From Gammaproteobacteria bacterium (GTDB lineage Bacteria; Pseudomonadota; Gammaproteobacteria; Steroidobacterales; Rariloculaceae), in assembly GCA_022825505.1 (NCBI GenBank), contig JAJDWR010000027.1, positions 79,377 through 143,376 of the forward strand: DNA of 64,000 bases, read 5' to 3'. Positions 45,758-54,737 of this stretch are shown here, piece by piece. The notes beneath the pieces were generated by a model, which saw nothing but the letters and a program-made list of their open reading frames with translations, searched no databases and had not been told where the DNA came from. A program made the translations under genes and the position numbers. Position 1 is the first letter of the stretch; every line of letters starts with the position of its first letter.

Positions 45758-46251
45758 GGCGCGCAGTATAGTTCGGATTCGACTCCATCGTCGTCGGCTT
45801 AAGCATCTGATGCCACCATAGCGATCTCCCGGGTTCGAATGACGTCACGGCGGTCGGGCGGATAGTGCGTATATGCGGCCCTTTGTCACCGGCTCAGAAA
45901 GATCACCGATGAATGGCAAGGAACCTCGATGTGTTGGATAACGTGAGGTAGCTCAACAAGTTACATTAGACCGACTGTCACCGACAGAGGGGTTCCGTGG
46001 CCACATTGAATAACTCCGATTTTCCAGAGGCTCCGTCTTTTTTGGGCAATTTTTCTTCGGCGCTCTGAACTCCGTTCATCGAAAGGGTCAGGTGTTCGGG
46101 AATGCTGGTCAAGAACAAACCACCAAGAACCGCGGTGGCTGCCCGCTTAATCTTCAGCCCTTCGGACATCAGCCCAGGGGACACGATCTGATTTGTCATT
46201 GGCATCCGGGGTGTTAGCCTACGTCGAACCACCGGTTCCGGGTGTAGAGGC
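45758..46251. other. 494-nt divergent intergenic region of the island
   Basis: This separates the minus-strand UDG-like operon from the plus-strand phospholipase-D operon. It is less GC-rich than flanking core DNA. The only coding candidate is a 75-aa minus frame (45978-46205). I see no IS ends, tRNA or strong terminator. Confidence 0.5.
45978..46205 (-). CDS. Possible small protein
   Basis: A 75-aa frame from ATG 46205 (a second ATG two codons later). It includes SEGLKIKRAATAVLGGLFLTSIP, with a short hydrophobic segment AVLGGLFLTSIP, and a charged, Lys-rich tail EEKLPKKDGASGKSE. It is divergent from the 540-aa gene, 46 nt away. No family is recognised and it may be a chance frame. Confidence 0.3.
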   Translation of the reverse strand: MPMTNQIVSPGLMSEGLKIKRAATAVLGGLFLTSIPEHLTLSMNGVQSAEEKLPKKDGASGKSELFNVATEPLCR

Positions 46252-47874
46252 ATGGCCGAAGAATCGCTTGCGCAAGGACCAACGCATCCATTTTGGCTCG
46301 ATCCGGTCGAGCCCAAGAGTCGGGGTCTGGATCTCCTTGGTCTTCGGCGGCCAGCGCAGACAATAGGTAGTTCGCTCCTGGACGGCATAACCACGGCGAC
46401 TCCCGCGGTTAGAAATCTTTCGCTGAGGACATGGCTTTGCTGGTCTTACATCAATGCTCGCAGGCCGGACGACTGGGGCGAATTTCGGCAGTTTTCTGCA
46501 CACGCTGAAGCCGCTTTCGCCCTTGGGATCCATCTTGCCGCCGTCGACGCGCAAGGCGTGGTCGGAATCGATGAAGCGACAAGAGTGGTAAAGCGTGAGA
46601 CATCGGAGATAGTGCTTGAGCCGTACGCTGCCCAGATCGCCATGCAGATTTATGCGAATCCGTCAGATCAAGTCTGCCTGACCTTCCCGCGAGATTCTGG
46701 TGTGCCGGGCATTACAGAGGAGCGGGGCGTCGAACTCGCTCAACTCCTCCAGGGTGTATTGAGAGATTCCAGAATCGGGTATGCGATTGGTCGCGGCGAG
46801 ACGCTACATAAAGTCCATCGTGATGAACTTTTCGAGTTCGGCACGTTGTTTGGTTCGACTTTGAATGCTGAGCAGGAGAACGCGTGTCTCATTGACGCCA
46901 TTCTGCCTTCAAGTCCCCAGCCAAGCGAAGTTCCGAGGCTCGCGACGTACGCAATGCTTTTGGCCGTGGCCGACAAACTTGGGCGTGCTCCAAAAGAGGA
47001 CGACTTCTTCCAGGAAATTATCGATCCGACGTCGACATTGCCAAGTTCGGTGCTGGGTCAGCGCGATGGGTGGGCGCGATATCTTATTCGTGATTGTCTG
47101 GCGGTCTGCCATGAAGCAACGTTGGCGGCGGTCGTATTGGGGATTGATCAACTACAACCGGACCCGGCCTCCACTGTTGACAAAAGGGAGATTCTCGCTT
47201 GGCTGGTCAGTGAATCCGCCGCAGAAGCTGAGAGTCTTCGCAAACTGGGGCTTCAGTTGCCCGCAGGGGGAATTGAAACTTGGGACATCGGGCACATAGC
47301 AGATTCGTTGCGGAGCGCTACAGACGGGGACGACTCAAACGGCAGTTTGGTCAATCGCTGGAGTGGGCCAACGCACGAATGGGCCATCGAGCAACTTGCG
47401 CGGTCCCTCGGTGCCGGAGCGCCGATCTGCCTGCCGATCGCGTGGCTGTTGGCAAAGCGACGTGCTGAAAGGCTCATTCGAGAATGTCCGACCAATGCAC
47501 TGGGTTCGCGGGCTGGTTGGCCGAGAATCGGTGCAAAGGAAGTTATTGCTCCACAGCTGGCGCAACTGTTGGACGAGAATTGGAGTTTCCTGGAGGTCGT
47601 CCAGTGGCTGATCCAGCGTACGGTGGATCAACACCTGCGTATTGCGTGGTCCAGGCTTAAGGCGGAGCATCCCCCGCGTGATGTTGCCGCAATAACGAGC
47701 GATGGCCAAAGATGGTGCAAGCGCAGGTCATACAGCGGCGGTCGAACGGACTCGCGAATCCCTCAGGCCATATCATGGCTTAGTCAGCTTGGATTGTTGG
47801 AGGACCATGGATTATCAGTCAACGGGCGACACGTCCTTGAGCGCAGCATGCAGGCCCTGAGTTCCACACAATGA
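46252..47874 (+). CDS. Unknown 540-aa partner of a PLD-type nuclease
   Basis: I do not recognise a named family with confidence. Near the N-terminus LLGLRRPAQTIGSSLLDGI and VRNLSLRTWLCWSYI resemble the opening of large uncharacterised proteins often placed beside nuclease or helicase genes. The rest is helical and soluble, ending with a possible winged-helix-like tail (RIPQAISWLSQLGLLEDHGLSV). The stop shares ATGA with the downstream PLD-type gene, so the two are made together. Codon use is less GC-biased than in the core operons, consistent with transfer. Confidence 0.7.
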   Translation: MAEESLAQGPTHPFWLDPVEPKSRGLDLLGLRRPAQTIGSSLLDGITTATPAVRNLSLRTWLCWSYINARRPDDWGEFRQFSAHAEAAFALGIHLAAVDAQGVVGIDEATRVVKRETSEIVLEPYAAQIAMQIYANPSDQVCLTFPRDSGVPGITEERGVELAQLLQGVLRDSRIGYAIGRGETLHKVHRDELFEFGTLFGSTLNAEQENACLIDAILPSSPQPSEVPRLATYAMLLAVADKLGRAPKEDDFFQEIIDPTSTLPSSVLGQRDGWARYLIRDCLAVCHEATLAAVVLGIDQLQPDPASTVDKREILAWLVSESAAEAESLRKLGLQLPAGGIETWDIGHIADSLRSATDGDDSNGSLVNRWSGPTHEWAIEQLARSLGAGAPICLPIAWLLAKRRAERLIRECPTNALGSRAGWPRIGAKEVIAPQLAQLLDENWSFLEVVQWLIQRTVDQHLRIAWSRLKAEHPPRDVAAITSDGQRWCKRRSYSGGRTDSRIPQAISWLSQLGLLEDHGLSVNGRHVLERSMQALSSTQ

Positions 47875-50477
47875 ATCCAATTGATTTCTGCCGACTGACT
47901 GGCTACCACAGCACGATATTCTTGACATTCTCGTTTGACGCGCTGTTCTTCGAAAGAATCGTACTGCCATCGCTTCGCGCCAGCGGCAATGGAACTGTGC
48001 TGGTCGTCACTGATTCCGACGTGGTTTCGGAGGTTCAGACAGCATGGCCGGGACAGCTAGTGCAGCTTGGGCGACGCTATCAAGTCTTTGCTTGCGACAC
48101 TTCAGGCACGTTCCATCCAAAGATGATAATCCGAATTGGAAAGAATGGTGGCGCCGTATGGATTGGTTCCGCAAACTTGACCTTTGCCGGCTGGAGTGTA
48201 AATCGAGAACTCGGCTCTGCATGGACCTTTGGCGCGAGACGGTCAGACGGGGGCGGGTGGTTTCTTCAGTTGGTCAGCATGTTGAAGCAGCAGGGTGCCA
48301 CGGAGTCGCAACTCATATGCCTGGACAGGATCGCCAGGGAAGCCTGGGTATCGGATCTCGATGAGCGCCCTGTGCAGGATGGCGCCGCACTATTGACAAC
48401 GTTTGGCGGAACTCCGCTGGCAACACAGCTCGTCGAAAGATGGAGGGGCCGCAGCTTTTCATCGGCGCGCGTGATGACAGGATCGACGGATGCCCGGGGA
48501 GCGTTTCTGCGACATTTGCACCGGGCATTCGGGGTAACTGAGTCCGATATTCTGGTTGACCGAGGCCGTTGTAGCTTTCAATCGGCTGAACTCATGGACC
48601 TGCCTCTCGACGTTGTTGTCTCGGCGCCTGTAACGGAGTCGTCTAATCCTTTGCACGCGAAATTCTATTGGTTCGAAGGATCCGATGGACCCGCAGCCGT
48701 CTTTGGCTCCGCCAATTGTTCGGCCGCGGCTTGGTTGATCGAAGCGTCCTCGAATGGCAATCATGAAGCCGTTGTTGTTTACGATCAGCCGAATCCGGAC
48801 GATTTTCGGGAGGTATTGAAACTCTTCGAGGTTGAGCGCGCTTCGGTTGAATTCTCGGAGCAGAATCCGACCTGGGAGTCAGAAAATAAGGGCTACGGTT
48901 GTCCGGTCAGGGTCCTGTCTGCAGGATGGCAAGATGCTTCTCGTCCGTTGGTTGTTCATTTCGATTCAGATCCCGGAGAAAGTGCGGAGGTTGTGGTCCG
49001 ACTTGGCAATGCGTCATACGTCCTTAGCGCGTCGGAAGGGGACCGCAAGCAATGGCTGGCTGCTATTCCTGATAGCTGGTCCGAGATCTGGACACCGTTT
49101 GCAGAGGTGCAAATTTCTGGGTGTGGTACAAGTACTTGGAAGCTGCCCGTATGGATTGACAACTACTCAGAGCTTCGACTGGGCGCGCAGCGCGATGGTC
49201 TGGTGGAGCCTTTTCGAAACATGGCCCGTGCGGAGACGACCACTGAACAGAGAAACATCCTGAAATCACTCCAGCTTGTGGCATCGGCGATACTCTCGGA
49301 CGCAGAACTTCACGATGATCCCCAAGTTTGGAGTCCGCACAAAGAACCGGAGAGCCCGACCGCATCTGATATTGAGGCGGTAGCGATCGATCCAAGTGAC
49401 TTGATCAAATCGATCACTGAAGTGAGCGATGAGCTGGCGGTCCCGGAGTACAACAGCCAACATTATGCGTTTCATCTTTCACCGATGGGGGTCATGCGAG
49501 CTCTCTACGATGTCGATACGCGGGAAACACCGGACCCACTCCAAGGAGAGCATGATGCCGATCAGCAAGGTAACGGTGCAGACTCTGGCCCGACCAAAAG
49601 GCCGAGGCCCAACAAAAAAAACGCAGGTTTACCAGAGTATCAAGGTGATGAAGACAAGATTGACGAAAAATTCAAACAACGACTTCGAGTTCAGACGGCG
49701 GACTTTGTCGAAAAGTTAGGGTCGACCGAGTTTGCCGAAAGAGTTTCGGCAACACAGCTGGTTCAGGCAGCCGCGTATCCTCTGGCGGTCGCCGTGATTG
49801 CTGCCAGAGACGGTTGGGCATCGACCGAAACCGCTTCCGAGTGGTGCCGTCAAGCGTTTGAAGTGCTTTTTCGGCAGCAATATCCCGACAAATGTAATGG
49901 GCTGATTCTCCATGTGGCTGATCGGTATCGTCAACGGGGTGAGCTTCATACATTCAAGGCGATTGTCGGTGACGGTTCGCTATGGTTCGCTCTGCTGTCC
50001 GCAATGTACCATTTCTCTTGGGAAGGTCACGCAGGTCCCGTAGAGCGAGCCTTCGTGATCCGTGAAATTTTCCGATGCCGCGCGCTATTCGAGGCTGCCC
50101 ACCCGGGCCGATTAAGAGTTCTAATGGATCGTGACACTCAATTGCGACTTCTCGACGTTCTAAAGGAGGCACCGAAAATTGATGACGTCCTGCAAGAGCT
50201 TGAACGAAATTTGCAGCGAAATTTCCAACAAATTGTCGCGCACCAAACTGGGACCGAGGCGGAATTCAAGGCGACCGATCTGATGTGGAATCCAACGGCA
50301 GGGTGGGCGGCTTGTATGGATAGCAGGCCGGTGGACGAGCAAAATTTGTCGCTCTATTTGTATGTAAGAGGAGCGGTAAGAACGGTGAGGAAAGGCTACT
50401 TTGTTAACGTGTCGATGGCCGCAGCCACCGATAAATCGATCAGATCAAACATTTCCGCATTGTCCTTCCACAGGTGA
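47871..50477 (+). CDS. Double-HKD phospholipase-D-superfamily protein, likely nuclease
   Basis: An 868-aa protein with two HKD-type half sites. One is FHPKMIIRI...WIGSANLT (His82, Lys84, Asn102). The other is PLHAKFYWF...VFGSANCSAA (His262, Lys264, Asn282). Together they form one PLD active site. Bacterial PLD proteins without signal peptides are commonly nucleases in restriction or phage defence. The next 250 residues look like a beta-rich domain, followed by a low-complexity charged linker (about 560-600) and a helical C-terminal domain with no recognised family. It overlaps the 540-aa gene by 4 nt. Confidence 0.82.
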   Translation: MNPIDFCRLTGYHSTIFLTFSFDALFFERIVLPSLRASGNGTVLVVTDSDVVSEVQTAWPGQLVQLGRRYQVFACDTSGTFHPKMIIRIGKNGGAVWIGSANLTFAGWSVNRELGSAWTFGARRSDGGGWFLQLVSMLKQQGATESQLICLDRIAREAWVSDLDERPVQDGAALLTTFGGTPLATQLVERWRGRSFSSARVMTGSTDARGAFLRHLHRAFGVTESDILVDRGRCSFQSAELMDLPLDVVVSAPVTESSNPLHAKFYWFEGSDGPAAVFGSANCSAAAWLIEASSNGNHEAVVVYDQPNPDDFREVLKLFEVERASVEFSEQNPTWESENKGYGCPVRVLSAGWQDASRPLVVHFDSDPGESAEVVVRLGNASYVLSASEGDRKQWLAAIPDSWSEIWTPFAEVQISGCGTSTWKLPVWIDNYSELRLGAQRDGLVEPFRNMARAETTTEQRNILKSLQLVASAILSDAELHDDPQVWSPHKEPESPTASDIEAVAIDPSDLIKSITEVSDELAVPEYNSQHYAFHLSPMGVMRALYDVDTRETPDPLQGEHDADQQGNGADSGPTKRPRPNKKNAGLPEYQGDEDKIDEKFKQRLRVQTADFVEKLGSTEFAERVSATQLVQAAAYPLAVAVIAARDGWASTETASEWCRQAFEVLFRQQYPDKCNGLILHVADRYRQRGELHTFKAIVGDGSLWFALLSAMYHFSWEGHAGPVERAFVIREIFRCRALFEAAHPGRLRVLMDRDTQLRLLDVLKEAPKIDDVLQELERNLQRNFQQIVAHQTGTEAEFKATDLMWNPTAGWAACMDSRPVDEQNLSLYLYVRGAVRTVRKGYFVNVSMAAATDKSIRSNISALSFHR

Positions 50478-50489
50478 CTACTCCGATTG

Positions 50490-50690
50490 CGTGTTCCCGG
50501 TGGACCAGATCGTGGCGGCGTTCAAAGAGCATGAGCTGGACACGCCGGCTGCGGACATCGCCCGCAAGCTTGAGATCGCCGAGCAGGCGAGTTAGCGCTG
50601 GAAGAAGCAGTACGTGGGCATTGAGGTCTTTGAGGCCCGCAAGTTAAGCAACTGCGCGAGAAGTACGGCAAGCTGAAGCGTCCGGGGGTT
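50490..50690 (+). pseudogene. IS3-family orfA transposase remnant
   Basis: The frame reads VDQIVAAFKEHELDTPAADIARKL and then RWKKQYVGIEVFEARKL across a stop codon and a small frameshift. This is the helix-turn-helix region of IS3-group OrfA. Only about 65 codons remain and no orfB follows. The 380-nt gap between the PLD gene and the 171-aa gene otherwise holds the promoter described at 50794-50846. Confidence 0.8.
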
Positions 50691-50793
50691 CGGCCTCGCT
50701 CGGCGATCACTTTTCAAGTTAATGCGTGAGCCCCAAGATCGATACGCTGCAAAAAACCCCGTCGGTATTTTAATTATCTTATACCTGAATAAG

Positions 50794-50846
50794 TTGAATA
50801 ATATGCCCCTTACCGATATAATACATATTATTCGTTGAATAATATG
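50794..50846 (+). promoter_or_regulatory. Promoter with three copies of a 10-bp operator half-site
   Basis: TTGAAT (50794-50799), 17 nt, TATAAT (50817-50822) is a strong sigma-70 promoter. GAATAATATG occurs at 50796-50805 over the -35. A perfect inverted pair CATATTATTC-GTT-GAATAATATG lies at 50824-50846 over the start site, ending 11 nt before the next start codon. The layout is typical of a tightly repressed, possibly self-regulated gene. Confidence 0.72.
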
Positions 50847-50857
50847 AGGAATATCCA

Positions 50858-51373
50858 ATGCATCCACTCGTGACCTCTCTGCGCGCCGTGCGCGACGCAA
50901 TCGAATGCTTTGAAGCCGAACTTCAACGCAGTCCCCCACTGGCTGGCCGCTTGGCCTATGCTCGAGCCTGGTACGCGTGCCGCGATGCTCAAGGTCGTTG
51001 GCATTTCGGACCGTCCAAGTTCGTGGGTTACGAGAACCTGACGGCACAGCGCTACGTCACGCTCTCGCGTAACGGCCTGGATGGTCGAAGAACAGAATCG
51101 CAATTGCGAAAATGGTTCACCCTGATCGATCCGTCCACTGAGCTCTATGAACAACTCAGTTCACAGCTCTCCGCGATGCTTGCCACGCACGGAAAAGCGC
51201 CCAGCCGCAAGATGCGCATCAGTATCCCCCGGGAGGACTACGACGAACTGCACGGCGAAGGCCCGGCCAGCACAAGCCCACCAGTGATCGACCTGATGGT
51301 CGCCGTCGCCAAATCGCTGCCGAATTCAGAGCTCATGCTGCTGCGCAAGCGGTTGATGGCCATCGGCACGTGA
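50858..51373 (+). CDS. Unknown 171-aa protein behind an operator-rich promoter
   Basis: Not recognised. The N-terminal half is helical, then comes WYACRDAQGRWHFGPSKFVGYENLTAQRY, of which the conserved-looking part is GRWHFGPSKFVGY; a basic region KAPSRKMRISIPREDYDEL follows. The C-terminus is helical (DLMVAVAKSLPNSELMLLRKRL). The strong promoter with three half-sites directly upstream suggests a regulator, toxin-antitoxin-like component or phage-responsive gene. It is flanked by an IS remnant and a decayed Rpn gene. Confidence 0.72.
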   Translation: MHPLVTSLRAVRDAIECFEAELQRSPPLAGRLAYARAWYACRDAQGRWHFGPSKFVGYENLTAQRYVTLSRNGLDGRRTESQLRKWFTLIDPSTELYEQLSSQLSAMLATHGKAPSRKMRISIPREDYDELHGEGPASTSPPVIDLMVAVAKSLPNSELMLLRKRLMAIGT

Positions 51374-51411
51374 TTCCTTGTTGGACGCAGAGCGCCGTAT
51401 CGCCGCACGCC

Positions 51412-51585
51412 ATGGCGGTAACGCGCCGGTTCGGCACCGACACGGGCGAACGCCCGTCGGCGCTCTTGGCGGGCGTTTCGGACCCTGAGAGCCTGGCGGC
51501 GCTGGGCGACGCGGTGATCGAATGCGTTACGGGCGAGGAGTTGCTCGCTGCGGCCAGGCGCATCGTCGGCGACCGGGCTGAATAG
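51412..51585 (+). pseudogene. Rpn/DUF4351 C-terminal fragment
   Basis: About 57 codons (VTRRFGTDTGERPSALLAGV and ECVTGEELLAAARRIVG) match the C-terminal module of the complete Rpn-like gene at 53532-54575. The nuclease domain is missing and no start of its own is convincing. It is a relic of a third family copy. Confidence 0.75.
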
Positions 51586-51664
51586 CGGCCCCTGCTTCGG
51601 GTCAGCATGCAAGAATCCGCGATCCCGCCGGCTGCCTACCGCGGTTGACGCTCTTAGTCTGCGA

Positions 51665-52489
51665 ATGAACCGGCGAAGACAGAAAATGACTCCGGTCAGC
51701 GTGCCGCGCGGGCCAAACATCGATTGGCTTGAGTTGCTCCTCGGCAGTCAGGCGGCCGACTCAACGCCCTCTCTGTGCCCCGAGGATGCGCAGGTCTTTT
51801 TTGAAGTAGGCGATGAGGTGCGCTTTTGCACGCCCGATGGCGGCACACTGACCGGTACCGTCGAGAAACTCAACCCCAAGCGCGCCAGGGTTCGATGCGG
51901 TGCCAGTGGCTGGACCGTGCCCTACGCCGGACTCCAACACCTCTGCGCGTCAACCGCTACGGACCGCACGTCACGCGCCACCCGGTTGAACGCAGTCGCG
52001 GCCCAGGCCCGCGACCTTATGGACCGTCACGGATTGGATGAATGGACATTTCGCTTCAACACGGCACGGAAGAAGCTCGGAGAATGCCGGGCGCAGCAGA
52101 AGCTCATCCTGCTCAGCCGGCCGCACGCGGTGAACGATCCCCCTGCCCAGGTCACTGACACCATCCTGCACGAGATCGCCCACGCGCTGGCCGGCCCGTC
52201 CGCGCGCCACGGCCCCGCCTGGAAGGCGATCGCCCATCAGCTCGGCGCAACCCCGAAATCATGCGCGCCCGAAAGCGACGAGGCGCGAGACCGCCGCGAA
52301 GCCGCCAAGGTGAAATTCCGTGCCGGCGACGTCGTGTCATTCATCGCCCGCGGGGCGCTTCACACAGGTACCATCGTGCGAATGAACCCCAAGCGCGCCA
52401 AGGTGAAATGCGGCGATGTCGCGTGGTCCGTGCCCTATCCGAAACTCATCGCAGCCACCCGCGTCGACCGAGGTTCGCCTGAGAGCTGA
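51665..52489 (+). CDS. SprT-like zinc protease flanked by duplicated beta modules
   Basis: A 274-aa protein. The centre (about 105-200) is SprT-like with the zinc motif TILHEIAHALAG and a third-ligand region RHGPAWKAIAHQLG. Two similar modules flank it: VGDEVRFCTPDGGTLTGTV with LNPKRARVRCGASGWTVPY before, and AGDVVSFIARGALHTGTIV with MNPKRAKVKCGDVAWSVPY after. Each looks like a small KOW/Tudor-like barrel. SprT proteins cut DNA-bound proteins; here the modules could bring the protease to nucleic acid. I know no common family with this symmetrical layout. Confidence 0.78.
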   Translation: MNRRRQKMTPVSVPRGPNIDWLELLLGSQAADSTPSLCPEDAQVFFEVGDEVRFCTPDGGTLTGTVEKLNPKRARVRCGASGWTVPYAGLQHLCASTATDRTSRATRLNAVAAQARDLMDRHGLDEWTFRFNTARKKLGECRAQQKLILLSRPHAVNDPPAQVTDTILHEIAHALAGPSARHGPAWKAIAHQLGATPKSCAPESDEARDRREAAKVKFRAGDVVSFIARGALHTGTIVRMNPKRAKVKCGDVAWSVPYPKLIAATRVDRGSPES

Positions 52490-52679
52490 GCGCGCCGCCG
52501 TCCAAAGCCTCAGCGATGACGATACACATCCTATCCTTCCATCAGTCCTTTGTTCGTATTCAACGTGAAGTCATCCGCTAATTCTAGGTCGGAACGGGCA
52601 CCCGGTCTACGGTCCGCGAGCGCCAAGGAAACAGTATCGTATGGTATTCTTTCCGAAACAAACGTGATGAGTTGTCACC

Positions 52680-53255
52680 ATGACCTTGGCCGATGCCATC
52701 CGCGTGCTCGTTCTCGGCGCGGGCCGTCAGTTTCCGGTGCTCAGCGTCGCCAGTCTGAGAGTTCTGTTCAGCGATGATAACGACGCCGCGTTCAGGAAGG
52801 GCCTCCGCAGGCTCGTCGATGTGGGCTTGCTGGAGCGAGTCGCCCGCGGGACCTACTTGAATATGGCCCTCCCCGGCATGGGACTCAAGGGCGTGGGCGT
52901 GGTCGCCCGGTATCTTCGCCCGCGCCATCTCTGCTACCTGAGTTACGAGTCCGCGCTCTCGGACTGCGGCTCCATCGACCAGGTTCCGATGGTCTACATA
53001 ATCGCGACGACGGGGAACTCCGGGACGTACTCCACCCGCTACGGAGATATTGAGTTCTCGCACACCAGAAGGGGCGAGGTGGAGATTTTGCGCAACACCG
53101 AGTTCGACGACCGGCTTGGCATGCGCGTGGCCTCGCCCGCGCTGGCAGAGGATGACCTGCGCCGGATTCGCCCAGGCAACCTTCATCTGATCGACGCTGA
53201 GTCCCACGAGGACGCGCTGGCCGAGTGGGCGGATAGGCACCGCACCGCCCACTAA
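52680..53255 (+). CDS. AbiEi-family type IV antitoxin/regulator, orphan
   Basis: A 191-aa protein with an N-terminal winged helix (FPVLSVASLRVLFSDDNDA, GLRRLVDVGLLERVARGTYLN) and an AbiEi C-terminal domain (YLSYESALSDCGSIDQVP, VYIIATTGNSGTYSTRYG). AbiEi represses its operon and counters the nucleotidyltransferase toxin AbiEii. No AbiEii frame follows in the 276 nt to the next gene, so this is an orphan or the toxin was lost. Confidence 0.78.
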   Translation: MTLADAIRVLVLGAGRQFPVLSVASLRVLFSDDNDAAFRKGLRRLVDVGLLERVARGTYLNMALPGMGLKGVGVVARYLRPRHLCYLSYESALSDCGSIDQVPMVYIIATTGNSGTYSTRYGDIEFSHTRRGEVEILRNTEFDDRLGMRVASPALAEDDLRRIRPGNLHLIDAESHEDALAEWADRHRTAH

Positions 53256-53531
53256 TCGCTTGCGCCGCTCCAACGTAGCCCGGCGGCACAATCACACAAG
53301 TGCCAGCCATCGCCAAACAAGTGGCTCTCGGTGTCTTTGTCCGTCATGCCAACACTCAGGCAAAACCGCTATCGTTCGACTATGCGAAATGTCGAGTTTT
53401 GAGCCGCCTCCACGCCACGTATCTCCCAATTCTGCCCATAAAGTCGGTACTACTTTGCCGCCCCCGCTCCGTAAGATCAGGCATTCAATCAGGTGCCCCA
53501 GGCGCCTCAACCAACTCACGGGCGGACCCTC

Positions 53532-54575
53532 ATGCAAGATGCGGCCCACAAACTGATCTATTCCTTTCCGAGAATGGTCGCGGACCTGCTGCGCGGGTTT
53601 CTGCCCGACGGGGCGGAGGCGGGCTTCGACTTCGACACCCTGGAGCCGATGCCGGCCTCGCGCGTCGGACGGCGGCTGGAGCGGCGCGAGGGCGACCTGA
53701 TGTGGCGGCTGCGGTCCCGGGCCGCGCCGGCCGGGGGCTGGGTGCACGTGCTGGTGCTGCTGGAGTTCCAGTCCGGCGTGGACCGGAGCATGGCGTTGCG
53801 GGTCCTCACTTACACGGGTCTCGCCTGGGAGGGGTTGCTGAGATCCCGGACGGGGTCCGGGACGGGATCCGGGAAGCAGTCCGGCGACGGGACGCGGCCG
53901 AGGACGCCCCTGCCGCCCGTGATACCGTTCGTGGTCTACAATGGTTCCCCCACATGGACGGCGCCTGAGGACGTTTCGGACCTGGTCGCCCCGTCGGCCC
54001 CGGCCTTGGCGCGGCTGCAGCCGAGGAACCGCTACGTGCTGCTGGACATGCAGCGGTCGAACGCCGGCGGCGTGGCGGAGGACAACTTGGTCGGCCTTCA
54101 GGCGGCGCTGGTGCGCACCACGCCGGGGGAGGACAAGGAGATTCTGGCCCGGCTGCGCGCCGCGCTGGCGGGGCCGGAGCACGAGGGGCTGCGCAGGGCA
54201 TTCACGGAGTGGTTGCGCCGGTGGCGGGACGAGGACTACGATTTGGAGTCGGGCGCGGGCGAGGCGTTTCGCGGCGAGTTGGACAGAGTGCAGGCGGCTG
54301 GAGAGGTGGAAGCGATGGGATCGTTGGCGGCGGAAAGGTGGAAAGCGCAGCAGCGCAAGAAAGAGGTGCAGATTCGGGCGCGGGCGATGGAGTTCATGCT
54401 GGAGCATCAGGCAACGCGCCGGTTCAGCGTGTCTACAGGGGAGCGCCTGTCCGCACTGCTGGCCGGCGTTTCCGAACCCGACCGCTTGACGGCGGTGGGC
54501 GACGCGGTCATCGAATGCGGCACGGGCGAAGAGTTGCTCGCCGCGGCCAAGCGCATCGTCGGCGAGGCGGACTGA
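53532..54575 (+). CDS. Rpn-family recombination-promoting nuclease (PDDEXK), DUF4351 tail
   Basis: A 347-aa protein of the Rpn/YhgA group. The N-domain opens AHKLIYSFPRMVADLLRGFLP and holds the nuclease acids in RREGDLMWRL and LVLLEFQSGVDRSMALRV (D...ExQ). The C-terminal DUF4351-like module is RRFSVSTGERLSALLAGVS to LLAAAKRIVG. Rpn proteins make DNA double-strand nicks or cuts and are linked to transposition and recently to phage defence. The ATG at 53532 starts directly at the conserved domain. Two decayed relatives lie at 51412 and 54738. Confidence 0.85.
   Translation: MQDAAHKLIYSFPRMVADLLRGFLPDGAEAGFDFDTLEPMPASRVGRRLERREGDLMWRLRSRAAPAGGWVHVLVLLEFQSGVDRSMALRVLTYTGLAWEGLLRSRTGSGTGSGKQSGDGTRPRTPLPPVIPFVVYNGSPTWTAPEDVSDLVAPSAPALARLQPRNRYVLLDMQRSNAGGVAEDNLVGLQAALVRTTPGEDKEILARLRAALAGPEHEGLRRAFTEWLRRWRDEDYDLESGAGEAFRGELDRVQAAGEVEAMGSLAAERWKAQQRKKEVQIRARAMEFMLEHQATRRFSVSTGERLSALLAGVSEPDRLTAVGDAVIECGTGEELLAAAKRIVGEAD
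54141..54343 (+). repeat. 203-bp direct repeat, copy A (inside intact Rpn gene)
   Basis: This is nearly identical to 54780-54982, offset 639 bp, with two mismatches seen (in the GGGGCC/GGGACC and GAGTTGG/GAACTGG stretches). It codes for the linker region RLRAALAGPEHEGLRRAF onward. Such identity points to a recent duplication and permits homologous deletion. Confidence 0.85.
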
Positions 54576-54737
54576 ACGGCGACGCCGACGGCGACGCTGA
54601 TCGTTGCAGTCCGCGCCCGGCCATTCATCCCGTTCGCCTGTATCCTATTCGCAGGGGCCTTCCTGGCCGCGAATCCGGTATGGCGCCAACAACCCCTGAC
54701 CCCGTCCCATAGGGGGCGAAGCGCCTCACCGTGCTCG

